From: Planctomycetota bacterium
GTDB taxonomy: Bacteria > Planctomycetota > JAJSAM01 > JAKLKS01
Assembly (NCBI GenBank): GCA_023150535.1
Contig: JAKLKS010000008.1
Coordinates: forward strand, 1 to 39,169
Direction of reading: 5' to 3'
Length of the DNA: 39,169 bases
Within the stretch, counting starts at the first letter, position 1; each line of letters opens with the position of its first letter. The notes beneath the pieces were generated by a model. The model had not been told where the DNA came from, ran no database searches, and saw only the letters and a list, made by a program, of their open reading frames with translations. This document shows, one piece after another, positions 32,335 through 39,169 of this stretch. The translations under genes and the position numbers were made by a program.

Positions 32335-34260
32335 ATGTGCGGCCTCTGCGGCATCGTCGGCCGGCTCCCCCTCGACCGGATCGGGGCGATGAACTCCCTC
32401 CTCGCCCACCGGGGGCCCGACGACGCGGGGGAGTGGCGCGACCCCGCCGCCGGGGTCGCCCTCGGCCACCGGAGGCTCTCCATCCTCGACCTCCGCCCCG
32501 AGGGGCGCCAGCCCATGGAGAACGAGGACGGCACGCTGCGCCTCGTCTTCAACGGGGAGATCTGGAACCACCTCGCTCTGCGGGCGGAGCTCGAGGGGAA
32601 GGGGCACCGCTTCCGCTCCCGCACCGACACCGAGGTGATCCTCCACCTCTACGAGGAGGAGGGGGCGGAGTGCCCGAGGCGCCTGGACGGGATCTTCGCC
32701 TTCGCCCTCTGGGACGGGCCGCGGCGGCGGCTCCTCCTGGCCCGGGACCACCTGGGGGTCAAGCCCCTCTACTGGGCGGCGCCGCCCGGGGGGATCGTCT
32801 TCGCCTCGGAACTGAAGTCCCTGCTCGTCCACCCGGAGGTCCCGAGGGAGATCGACCCGGAGGCGGTCCTCGCCCACCTCTCCCTCGTCTGGGCCCCCGC
32901 CCCCCGGACGATGCTCCGGTCGGCGCGGAAGCTCGAGCCCGGCCACCGCCTCCTCGCCGACGGGGAGGGCCGCGTCCTCGACCACTCCCCCTTCTGGGAC
33001 GTGCCCTTCGACGGGACCCGGGAGCCGGGGACCTTCGCCGACCACGCGTCCGGCGTCCGGGAGCGCCTCCTCGCGGCGGTCCGGGCCCAGCGCATGGGGG
33101 ACGTGCCCGTGGCGGCCTTCCTGTCGGGGGGCGTGGACTCGACGGCGGTCGTGGCGGCCCTGGCCCGGGATTCCCGCGAACCCGTGGTCGCCTACACCGT
33201 CGGCTTCGGCGAGGGGGCCCGGCCCGACGAGAACCCCGAGGACCTCCCCTGGGCGCGGCTCGCCGCGCGGCACATCGGGGCGGACCTGCGCGAGGTGCGG
33301 GTCGTCCCGGACGTCATGGCCTTCGCGGAGGAGATGGTCTGGCTGCTCGACGAGCCCCTGGCCGATCCCGCCTGCATCAACGTGCTCCTCATCGCCGAGG
33401 CGGCGCGGCGGGACGGGTTCAAGGTCCTCCTCTCGGGGGCCGGCGGGGACGACCTCTTCTCCGGCTACCGCCGCCACTGGGCGCTCTGGACGGAGAGGTT
33501 CTGGTCCTGGATCCCGGGGCCGCTGCGGCGGGCCGCGGGGTCCGGGAGCCGGGTGGCCGGGGGGGGCGGGGCGCTCCGGCGCCGCGCCGGAAAGTATCTA
33601 TCGGGGATACACCTGGAGCCGGCCGAGAGGCTGCTGCACTACTTCCTCTGGGCCGACGGGGACGTGGTGGGGGGGCTGCTGGGGCCGCGCCTGCGGGAGC
33701 CGCTGGGGGGCTCCGACCCCCTCGACGCGCTCCGGGAGTCGCTGCGCCGCATCCCGGGCGAGCCCTCCCGCCTGAACCGGATGCTCTACCTCGAGCAGAA
33801 GCACTTCCTCCCCGACCACAACCTCGCCTACACCGACAAGATGGGCATGGCCCGGGGGGTGGAGGTGCGGGTGCCCCTCCTCGACCGGGAGCTCGTGGAG
33901 TACGCGGCCCGCCTCCCCCCCGGGGACAAGGTGCGCGGCGGCCGGACGAAGGCGGTCCTCAAGGAGGCGGTGCGCCCCCTCGTCCCGGCGGCGATCCTCG
34001 ACCGGCCGAAGACCGGCTTCGGCGCGCCGCTCCGCCGCTGGATCCGGGAGGACCTCCGGGACCTCGTCCGGGAGACCCTCTCGGAGCGGAGCCTCGCCGC
34101 GAGGGGGCTCTTCGATCCGCGGGCGGTGGCCTCCCTCGTGGAGGCCAACGAGCGCCGGGAGGTGGACGCGTCCTACCTCGTCTTCTCGCTGGTCTGCATC
34201 GAGATGTGGCAGCGGCGGTTCCTCGACGGCGGCGGCCCCGCAACGGAGGCGTCCCCATGA
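32335..34260 (+). CDS. asnB: asparagine synthetase-like amidotransferase, copy 3
   Basis: This 641-residue protein is the third glutamine-dependent amidotransferase of the cluster. It starts MCGLCGIVG with Cys2 as nucleophile and shows HRRLSILDL, FNGEIWN and TDTEVILHLYEE in the glutaminase domain. The synthetase domain has PP-loop SGGVDST (264-270), SGAGGDDLFSGYRRHW (about 367-382) and PKTGFGAPLRRW (about 560-571). The GAGGDDLFSGYRRH form is one often seen in exopolysaccharide-linked amidotransferases and differs from both other copies. It starts 1 nt after the upstream glycosyltransferase, the Cys2 requirement again preventing a 4-nt overlap, and is coupled by ATGA to the fused oxidoreductase, which suggests both act on one acidic sugar. 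Confidence 0.92.
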   Translation: MCGLCGIVGRLPLDRIGAMNSLLAHRGPDDAGEWRDPAAGVALGHRRLSILDLRPEGRQPMENEDGTLRLVFNGEIWNHLALRAELEGKGHRFRSRTDTEVILHLYEEEGAECPRRLDGIFAFALWDGPRRRLLLARDHLGVKPLYWAAPPGGIVFASELKSLLVHPEVPREIDPEAVLAHLSLVWAPAPRTMLRSARKLEPGHRLLADGEGRVLDHSPFWDVPFDGTREPGTFADHASGVRERLLAAVRAQRMGDVPVAAFLSGGVDSTAVVAALARDSREPVVAYTVGFGEGARPDENPEDLPWARLAARHIGADLREVRVVPDVMAFAEEMVWLLDEPLADPACINVLLIAEAARRDGFKVLLSGAGGDDLFSGYRRHWALWTERFWSWIPGPLRRAAGSGSRVAGGGGALRRRAGKYLSGIHLEPAERLLHYFLWADGDVVGGLLGPRLREPLGGSDPLDALRESLRRIPGEPSRLNRMLYLEQKHFLPDHNLAYTDKMGMARGVEVRVPLLDRELVEYAARLPPGDKVRGGRTKAVLKEAVRPLVPAAILDRPKTGFGAPLRRWIREDLRDLVRETLSERSLAARGLFDPRAVASLVEANERREVDASYLVFSLVCIEMWQRRFLDGGGPATEASP

Positions 34261-36425
34261 AGCAGGTGCTCCAGCACGTGGATTCCGGCGCGACGGAGGT
34301 CCGGGAGGTCCCGGCCCCCATCGCCGGGGCTGGCGAGGTCCTCGTCGCCAACCGGGCGTCCCTCGTCTCCGTGGGCACGGAGAAGATGCTCGTGGAGTTC
34401 ACGCGCAAGACCCTGCTCGGCAAGGCGCGGGAGCGCCCCGACCAGGTCCGCCGGGTCCTCCAGAAGATGCGCCAGGAGGGGGTCTTCGAGACCCTGCGCC
34501 AGGTGCGCGCGCGCCTCGCGGAGCCCCTCCAGCTCGGGTACTCCGCGGCCGGGGTCGTGCTCGAAGTCGGGGCCGGGGTCTCCCGGTTCCGGCCCGGGGA
34601 CCGGGTGGCGAGCAACGGGCCCCACGCCGGGGTCGTCGCGGTGCCGCAGAACCTCGTGGCCCGCATCCCCGGGGATGTCCCTTTCGAGGAGGCCTGCTAC
34701 GGGGTCGTCGGCTCCATCGCGCTCCAGGGTGTGCGGCTTGCCTTGCCCCACGTCGGCGACCGGGTCGCGGTGGTGGGCCTCGGCCTCCTCGGGCAGGTGA
34801 CGGTCATGCTGCTGCGCGCCTCCGGCTGCCGCGTGCTCGCCACCGACCCCGACCCGGCGCGGTGCGCCCTCGCCGCCGGCTTCGGGGCGGAGGCCGCGAC
34901 GGGGGCGGACCTCCCGGCGCTCGTGCTCGAGCGCACCGACGGGCAGGGGGCGGACGCCGTCCTCATCACCGCCTCCACGGAGAGCAACGGTCCCCTGGAC
35001 CTCGCGGCCGAGGTCGCGCGGAGGAAGGCGCGCATCGTCGCCGTCGGGGCCGTCGGCCTCCAGGTCCCGCGCAGGGCCTTCTACCCCAAGGAGCTGGAAC
35101 TGGTCGTCTCCTGCTCCTACGGGCCGGGGCGCTACGACCCGCAGTACGAGGAGCGCGGCCGGGACTACCCCTACGCCTACGTGCGGTGGACGGAGCAGCG
35201 CAACATCGAGGCGGTGCTGGAGCAGATCGCGGCGGGGGCCCTTCCCGTCGGCCGGCTCACGACGCATTCCTTCGGCATCGAGGAGGCGGACCGGGCCTAC
35301 GCGATGCTGGAATCGGGGACGGAATCCCCCCTCGGGGTCGTCCTGCGCTACCCGGAGACCGTCCCGTCCGACCTTCCTCGGGAGCGCACGGTCCCCCTCG
35401 TCCCCCTCCCGCGGCCCGCGGCCCGGGGGGAGGTGGGGATCGGCTTCGTGGGGGCGGGGAACTTCGCCTCCCTCGTGCTGCTCCCCGCCCTGGCCGCCGT
35501 CCCCGGCGCCCGGCCCCGGGTCCTCTGCTCCGCGGGAGGGGTGAGCGCCGTCACCCGCGGCGATCGGCACGGCTTCGACCGGGCCTGCACCTCCATCGAC
35601 GACGTGCTGTCCGACCCCTCGGTGCAGGCGGTTTTCGTCGCCACCCGCCACGACCTCCACGCGGAGCAAGGCCTCGCGGTGCTCCGGGCGGGGAAGGCGC
35701 TCTTCCTCGAGAAGCCGCTGTCCATCTCCCCGGCCCAGCAGGCGGCCTTCGAGGAGGGGATCGCCGCCCTCGGCGCATCCTGCCCGCCCTGGATGGTGGG
35801 GTTCAACCGCCGCTTCGCCCCCGCGGCCCGGGAGGTGCGGGAGTTCCTGGCGGCGGCGCCGGGGCCGAAGACCCTCTCCTACCGCTTCAACGCCGGCCCC
35901 ATCCCCGCGGACCACTGGACGCGGGACCCGGAGGTGGGGGGAGGGCGGATCCTCGGGGAGGCCTGCCACGCCATCGACCTCTCCTCCTTCCTCGTCGGCG
36001 CCCCCGTGGTGCGGGTGCACGCGGAGGCGGTGGCGCCGGGCGGCGCCGCGGGCTCCGGGGAGGACCAGGCCTTCCTCCTGCTGCGCTTCGCCGACGGGTC
36101 GGTGGCCTCGGTCGGGTACCTGGCCGGCGGGGACAAGTCCTTCCCGAAGGAGAGGATCGAGGCCTTCGGGGGAGGGCGGATCGCGGTGCTCGACGACTTC
36201 CACGCGGTCACGACGGTGGCGGGGGGCAGGTCCCGCACCCGCAAGATGGACCGGGACAAGGGCCACGCCGCGGAGGTGGCGGCCTTCGTCGAGGCGGTCC
36301 GCAGGGGGGAGCCGTCGCCCGTGCCGGCGGCGGCGAGCCTCAACGCCTCCCGGGCGGCGCTCGCCTGCCTGGAATCGCTCGCGACGGGCGTGCCGGTGGC
36401 GGTGGAGGCCCGGGCCGCGCCATGA
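34257..36425 (+). CDS. two-domain oxidoreductase: MDR alcohol dehydrogenase fused to Gfo/Idh/MocA
   Basis: This 722-residue protein joins two NAD(P)-dependent modules. Residues about 1-365 form a medium-chain (zinc-type) dehydrogenase: SVGTEKM, GYSAAGVVLEVG, FRPGDRVAS and the Rossmann motif VAVVGLGLLGQV (about 172-183). After a Pro-rich linker (about 370-390), residues about 392-722 form a Gfo/Idh/MocA oxidoreductase: IGFVGAGNFASLVLLPAL, FLEKPLSIS with the catalytic-lysine EKP motif, and GEACHAIDLSSFL. Fusions of this kind are known from polysaccharide loci, often beside heparinase II/III genes as here, and are thought to build or modify an acidic or keto sugar; the reaction is not established. 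The usual structural-zinc Cys cluster of MDR enzymes is not visible. It is coupled by ATGA on both sides. Confidence 0.88.
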   Translation: MKQVLQHVDSGATEVREVPAPIAGAGEVLVANRASLVSVGTEKMLVEFTRKTLLGKARERPDQVRRVLQKMRQEGVFETLRQVRARLAEPLQLGYSAAGVVLEVGAGVSRFRPGDRVASNGPHAGVVAVPQNLVARIPGDVPFEEACYGVVGSIALQGVRLALPHVGDRVAVVGLGLLGQVTVMLLRASGCRVLATDPDPARCALAAGFGAEAATGADLPALVLERTDGQGADAVLITASTESNGPLDLAAEVARRKARIVAVGAVGLQVPRRAFYPKELELVVSCSYGPGRYDPQYEERGRDYPYAYVRWTEQRNIEAVLEQIAAGALPVGRLTTHSFGIEEADRAYAMLESGTESPLGVVLRYPETVPSDLPRERTVPLVPLPRPAARGEVGIGFVGAGNFASLVLLPALAAVPGARPRVLCSAGGVSAVTRGDRHGFDRACTSIDDVLSDPSVQAVFVATRHDLHAEQGLAVLRAGKALFLEKPLSISPAQQAAFEEGIAALGASCPPWMVGFNRRFAPAAREVREFLAAAPGPKTLSYRFNAGPIPADHWTRDPEVGGGRILGEACHAIDLSSFLVGAPVVRVHAEAVAPGGAAGSGEDQAFLLLRFADGSVASVGYLAGGDKSFPKERIEAFGGGRIAVLDDFHAVTTVAGGRSRTRKMDRDKGHAAEVAAFVEAVRRGEPSPVPAAASLNASRAALACLESLATGVPVAVEARAAP

Positions 36426-37270
36426 CCTCCGCCCGGGAGTGGGTCCGCCGGAACACGCTGGGGAGGAGCACCGCCCTCTCCCGGTGGTACTACGGGCGCC
36501 GGGCGGCGGCGGAGTTCGCGGGCGGCCGCGACGTCCTCGCGATCCTGACCCCCGGGCACGTCGGCTCCACCTCCGCGGCCCGCTCGCTCGAGGGCTGGAT
36601 GCCGGAGCGCGTGTTCCTCAACCTCCACTCGGTGAACCGGGACCTCTCGCGGGAGAGGGGGCCGATCCCGCCGCGCATGGTGCGCGAGTGCTGGGTCGGG
36701 GAGCGGCTGGAGGGGCTCCTCCGGGACAGGGACTGGGACGTCGTCAACGTGGTCCGCGACCCCGTGGCCGCCAACGTGGGGGGGCTCTTCCACGTGCTGG
36801 AGTCCTGGCACGGCGGCGCCCTCGCCCGGTTCCGCGCCGCGGGCGCCGGGCCGGGGGAGCTGCTCGAGTTCTACCTGCGGGAGGGGCGCCACCACGAGTA
36901 CCTCGCCCGGTGGCACGACGGGGAGCTGAGGGACCGCTTCGGCGTGGACGTCCTCGGGGGGATCCGGGACCCGTCGAGGGGGTGGTGGACGGTGGGGAAC
37001 GGGAGGGTGCGGGTCCTCGTGCTCAAGCTGGAGCGGATCGGGGAGTGCTGGGAGGAGGCGATCCGCTCCCACTTCGGGAGGTCCGCCCCGCCGCTCCTCC
37101 GGGCGAACGAGGCGGGCTCGAAGCCCTATGCCGATCTCTACGCGGCCTTCGACGGGGCGATCCTCCCCCCCGACCACCTCGATCGGCTCCTCGGGTCCCG
37201 CTACGCGACCACCTTCTACTCGGAGGAGGAGCGGGCGGCCATCCGCCGGAAGTGGTCCCGGCCCCGCTGA
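36422..37270 (+). CDS. NKWYS-family capsular polysaccharide protein, sulfotransferase-like
   Basis: This 282-residue protein resembles the 'putative capsular polysaccharide synthesis' (NKWYS) family. AILTPGHVGSTSAARSLEGW (about residues 41-60) has the place and form of a 5'-phosphosulfate loop. WDVVNVVRDPVAANVGGLFH (about 105-124) is close to the 3'-phosphate motif with RDP and Asn-Val. VLVLKLERIGECWEEAI (about 199-215) is the usual C-terminal helix. These features place it near PAPS-dependent sulfotransferases, making it a third candidate sulfation enzyme in the window, far from the other two. No biochemical role is firmly known for the family. ATG 36422 overlaps the upstream stop (ATGA), and the next gene starts 2 nt after its end. 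Confidence 0.75.
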   Translation: MTSAREWVRRNTLGRSTALSRWYYGRRAAAEFAGGRDVLAILTPGHVGSTSAARSLEGWMPERVFLNLHSVNRDLSRERGPIPPRMVRECWVGERLEGLLRDRDWDVVNVVRDPVAANVGGLFHVLESWHGGALARFRAAGAGPGELLEFYLREGRHHEYLARWHDGELRDRFGVDVLGGIRDPSRGWWTVGNGRVRVLVLKLERIGECWEEAIRSHFGRSAPPLLRANEAGSKPYADLYAAFDGAILPPDHLDRLLGSRYATTFYSEEERAAIRRKWSRPR

Positions 37271-37272
37271 CC

Positions 37273-39169
37273 ATGGCACCCTCCCGCCTCCTCTCCTCCG
37301 CCCGCATCGCCCGCCGCATGGGGCTGCGGTGGACCGGCGCGCGCCTCCTCTACGAGCTGCGCCGGCGGGCCGGCGTCCTGGAGCGGCGCACGCCCGCCGC
37401 CGGGTGGGACCGCTGGTCCCTCCCGCGGGTGGCCCCGTCCCTGGCGGCCGGGGGCCTCGTCGCAACGCTCCGCGCCCTCCCTTCCCCCCTCGCCCCCGCC
37501 GCGGGAGGCCCCTGGCCGGAGGGGGAGCCCGGCGATCCGCCCCCCCCCCCCCCCCGGGCCCCCGGCGGGGGGTGCCGCCCCGGGGGCCGCCTCCCCCCCC
37601 GCGGGGGGATCGACGTGAAGCGGTTCTGGGAGCCGGCCCGGTTCCCCGCGGCCTACGCCGCCGCGAGGGCCTGGCGCCACCGCGGGGACGCCGGGCCCGC
37701 GGAGGAGTTCTGGCGGGCGGTCGCCGCCTTCCGCGCCGCGAACCCGCCCAACCTGGGCCCGCAGTGGATGTGCGGGCAGGAGTGCGCGATCCGCGTCCTC
37801 GCCTGGACCACGGCCCTCTTCGCCCTGCGGGACGCGCCGGGGACGACGGGGGAGCGCGCCGCGGCGCTCCTGGAGACGCTCGCCGCCCACGGGGATCGCA
37901 TCGAGGCGAACATCGGCTACGCCGTCCTCCAGAAGAACAACCACGGCGTGAACGAGGCCCTCGGCCTGTTCACGCTCGGGAGCCTCCTGCCCTTCCTCGC
38001 CGCGGCCCCCCGCTGGGAGGCCCTCGGCCGCGCCGTGCTCGAGGCGGAGGTGGAGCGGCAGTTCCTCGGCGACGGCTCCTACGTCCAGCACTCGGTCAAC
38101 TACCACCGGCTCGTGCTCCAGTCCGGAGCCCTCGGCATCCGCGTCGGGGAGGCCGCCGGCCGCCCGCTGTCCGCGGGCTTCCGGGCCCGCATCGCCGCCG
38201 GGGCCCGCTGGCTCGCCGCCCTCGTCGATCCCGCAACGGGCGCGGCGCCGAACCACGGCTCCAACGACGGGGGGATCCTGCTCCGCCTCGACGGCCTCCC
38301 CTTCGAGGACCACCGACCCGCGGCGGCGCTCGCCGCCTTCGCCGCGGAGCGGCGGCGCGTCTACCCGGCGGGGCCCTGGGACGAACCGGGGGCCTGGCTC
38401 TTCGGGAGGGAGTACCTGGACGCGCCCCCCGGGGCCGGGGCGCGGGCGGAGCTCGCCGCGGCCGAGGGCGGGTACCACACGCTCCTCGGCGAGGGGACCT
38501 GGGCCTTCACCCGGTGCGCCGCCCACCGCGACCGCCCCGGCCAGGCCGATCTCACCCACGTGGACCTCTTCGCCCTCGGGCGGCCCCTCGCCGCCGATCC
38601 CGGGACCTTCGCCTACAACGAGCCTCCCCCCTGGCGGAACGGGCTCGCGGGGACCGGCGTCCACAACGCCGTCTCCGTGGACGGCCTCGACCAGATGGAG
38701 AAGGGGCCGCGCTTCCTCTGGCTGGACTGGACGCGGGGGAGGGTCCACCGGCGCGCCTCCGACCCGGCGGGCCGCTGGGCGCTCCTCGACATGGAGCAGG
38801 ACGGCTACCGGCGCATCGGCGTGCGCTGCCGGCGGGCGCTGATCCTCCTCGGGGGGCGCCACTGGCTCGTGATCGACGACCTCGGAGGGGAGGGGGAGCG
38901 GGAACTGTCGGCGCAGTGGCTGCTTCCCGGATCCACGCTGCGGGAGGCCGCTCCCGGGGAGTGGGGGATCGGGGGACCGGCGGGGCCGTGGCGTTTGATC
39001 CTCAGGACCCTCGCGGCCGGGAGCGGCGCGGCGCCGACCGCGGCGCGCCTCGTCCGCGGGGAGGAGGGGGGCGTCCTCGGGTGGTGGTCGACGCGGTACC
39101 TCGCCAGGGAGGCGGCGGCGGGGATCCTGGCGCGGGTGCGGGTGCGGCTGCCGGCGCGGAGGGCGGCGC
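37273..39169 (+). CDS. heparinase II/III-family protein, 3' end cut by window edge
   Basis: The frame stays open from ATG 37273 to the last base (about 632 codons), so the C-terminus is missing. The (alpha/alpha) barrel shows DVKRFWEPARFPAAYAAARA (about residues 115-134), NPPNLGPQWMCGQECAIR (about 158-175), QKNNHGVNEA (about 219-228) and QHSVNYHRLVLQ (about 271-282) with the Tyr-His pair typical of uronate lyases. The beta-sandwich part starts at LTHVDLFALGRPLAADPGTFAYNE, split about residues 426-449, then GVHNAVSVDGLDQ. No signal peptide is evident. Known members cleave uronic-acid polysaccharides by beta-elimination. In a biosynthetic operon such an enzyme could trim or release polymer. Residues about 85-112 are a Pro/Gly/Arg insert encoded around a C16 tract where relatives have an ordered segment. 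Confidence 0.88.
   Translation, partial: MAPSRLLSSARIARRMGLRWTGARLLYELRRRAGVLERRTPAAGWDRWSLPRVAPSLAAGGLVATLRALPSPLAPAAGGPWPEGEPGDPPPPPPRAPGGGCRPGGRLPPRGGIDVKRFWEPARFPAAYAAARAWRHRGDAGPAEEFWRAVAAFRAANPPNLGPQWMCGQECAIRVLAWTTALFALRDAPGTTGERAAALLETLAAHGDRIEANIGYAVLQKNNHGVNEALGLFTLGSLLPFLAAAPRWEALGRAVLEAEVERQFLGDGSYVQHSVNYHRLVLQSGALGIRVGEAAGRPLSAGFRARIAAGARWLAALVDPATGAAPNHGSNDGGILLRLDGLPFEDHRPAAALAAFAAERRRVYPAGPWDEPGAWLFGREYLDAPPGAGARAELAAAEGGYHTLLGEGTWAFTRCAAHRDRPGQADLTHVDLFALGRPLAADPGTFAYNEPPPWRNGLAGTGVHNAVSVDGLDQMEKGPRFLWLDWTRGRVHRRASDPAGRWALLDMEQDGYRRIGVRCRRALILLGGRHWLVIDDLGGEGERELSAQWLLPGSTLREAAPGEWGIGGPAGPWRLILRTLAAGSGAAPTAARLVRGEEGGVLGWWSTRYLAREAAAGILARVRVRLPARRAA
37540..37555 (+). repeat. 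C16 homopolymer inside the heparinase-like gene
   Basis: Sixteen consecutive C residues encode five Pro codons and the first base of an Arg codon. The frame is open on both sides, so this copy is in the ON register; a gain or loss of one or two bases would break it. It is the longest homopolymer in the window. It is either a slippage (phase-variation) site or a place where sequencing is likely to miscount. Confidence 0.75.

Noticed and set aside
19132-34260. Recent tandem duplication or recombination among the three asnB-like genes
   Set aside because: Motif regions and lengths differ between copies and no long identical DNA stretches were noticed.
1-39169. Many long antisense and alternate-frame ORFs (up to over 1,000 codons)
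   Set aside because: They lie over genes with strong family motifs and encode Arg/Pro/Gly/Glu-rich sequences expected from high third-position GC.
1-39169. Insertion sequences, attachment sites, tRNA/rRNA genes or CRISPR arrays
   Set aside because: No transposase or integrase motifs, no regularly spaced repeats, and no tRNA-like cloverleaf were recognised.

Overview
The window is chromosomal DNA from a Gram-negative bacterium of very high G+C (about three quarters by eye, with strongly GC-biased third codon positions). It encodes an outer-membrane polysaccharide exporter and an outer-membrane beta-barrel, so the cell has two membranes. It also carries a UGA-containing SelW-type gene with a matching bacterial SECIS hairpin, so the organism probably decodes UGA as selenocysteine. 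The sequence does not fix the phylum; no rRNA, tRNA, mobile element or CRISPR array was seen.

Region 1 (1-1750), edge genes: the C-terminal part of a GT39/ArnT-like membrane glycosyltransferase (2-727), a small [2Fe-2S] ferredoxin (804-1196) behind a plausible promoter, a SelW/Rdx-family selenoprotein on the minus strand (1184-1447, in-frame UGA at 1415-1417), and a doubtful small membrane ORF (1510-1707).

Region 2 (1751-3786), antiterminator and first polymerase: a specialised NusG (RfaH/UpxY/LoaP type) is translationally coupled to an O-antigen ligase/polymerase-like membrane protein. A 370-bp stretch without a credible gene follows (3787-4156). It holds a candidate sigma-70 promoter, three tandem hairpins and a 17-nt imperfect direct repeat, and reads like the 5' leader of a long operon.

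Region 3 (4157-16094), export machinery: TPR protein, Wza-like exporter, Wzc-like polymerase/BY-kinase, secreted protein of unknown function, outer-membrane beta-barrel, WbpM/CapD-type sugar-nucleotide dehydratase, Wzm and Wzt ABC transporter (Wzt with a C-terminal domain), and a first glycosyltransferase.

Region 4 (16084-37270), assembly and decoration: in total eight GT-B glycosyltransferases, three asparagine-synthetase-like amidotransferases, two sulfotransferases plus one NKWYS-type sulfotransferase-like protein, one SAM methyltransferase, a Wzy-like polymerase and an alcohol dehydrogenase/Gfo-Idh-MocA fusion. Region 5 (37273-end) is a heparinase II/III-family gene cut by the window edge and carrying a C16 homopolymer.

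Nearly all genes from 4157 to the end lie on the plus strand, and most overlap by 4 nt (GTGA, ATGA, and apparently CTGA twice), so they are probably one transcription unit of at least 35 kb. My reading is a dedicated pathway for an acidic, sulfated, probably uronamide-containing exopolysaccharide. The NusG paralogue would keep RNA polymerase on the long operon, and the heparinase-like protein would trim or release product. Both Wzy/Wzc-type and ABC-type components are present, which is unusual. The product chemistry is inference; the gene families are read directly from motifs.
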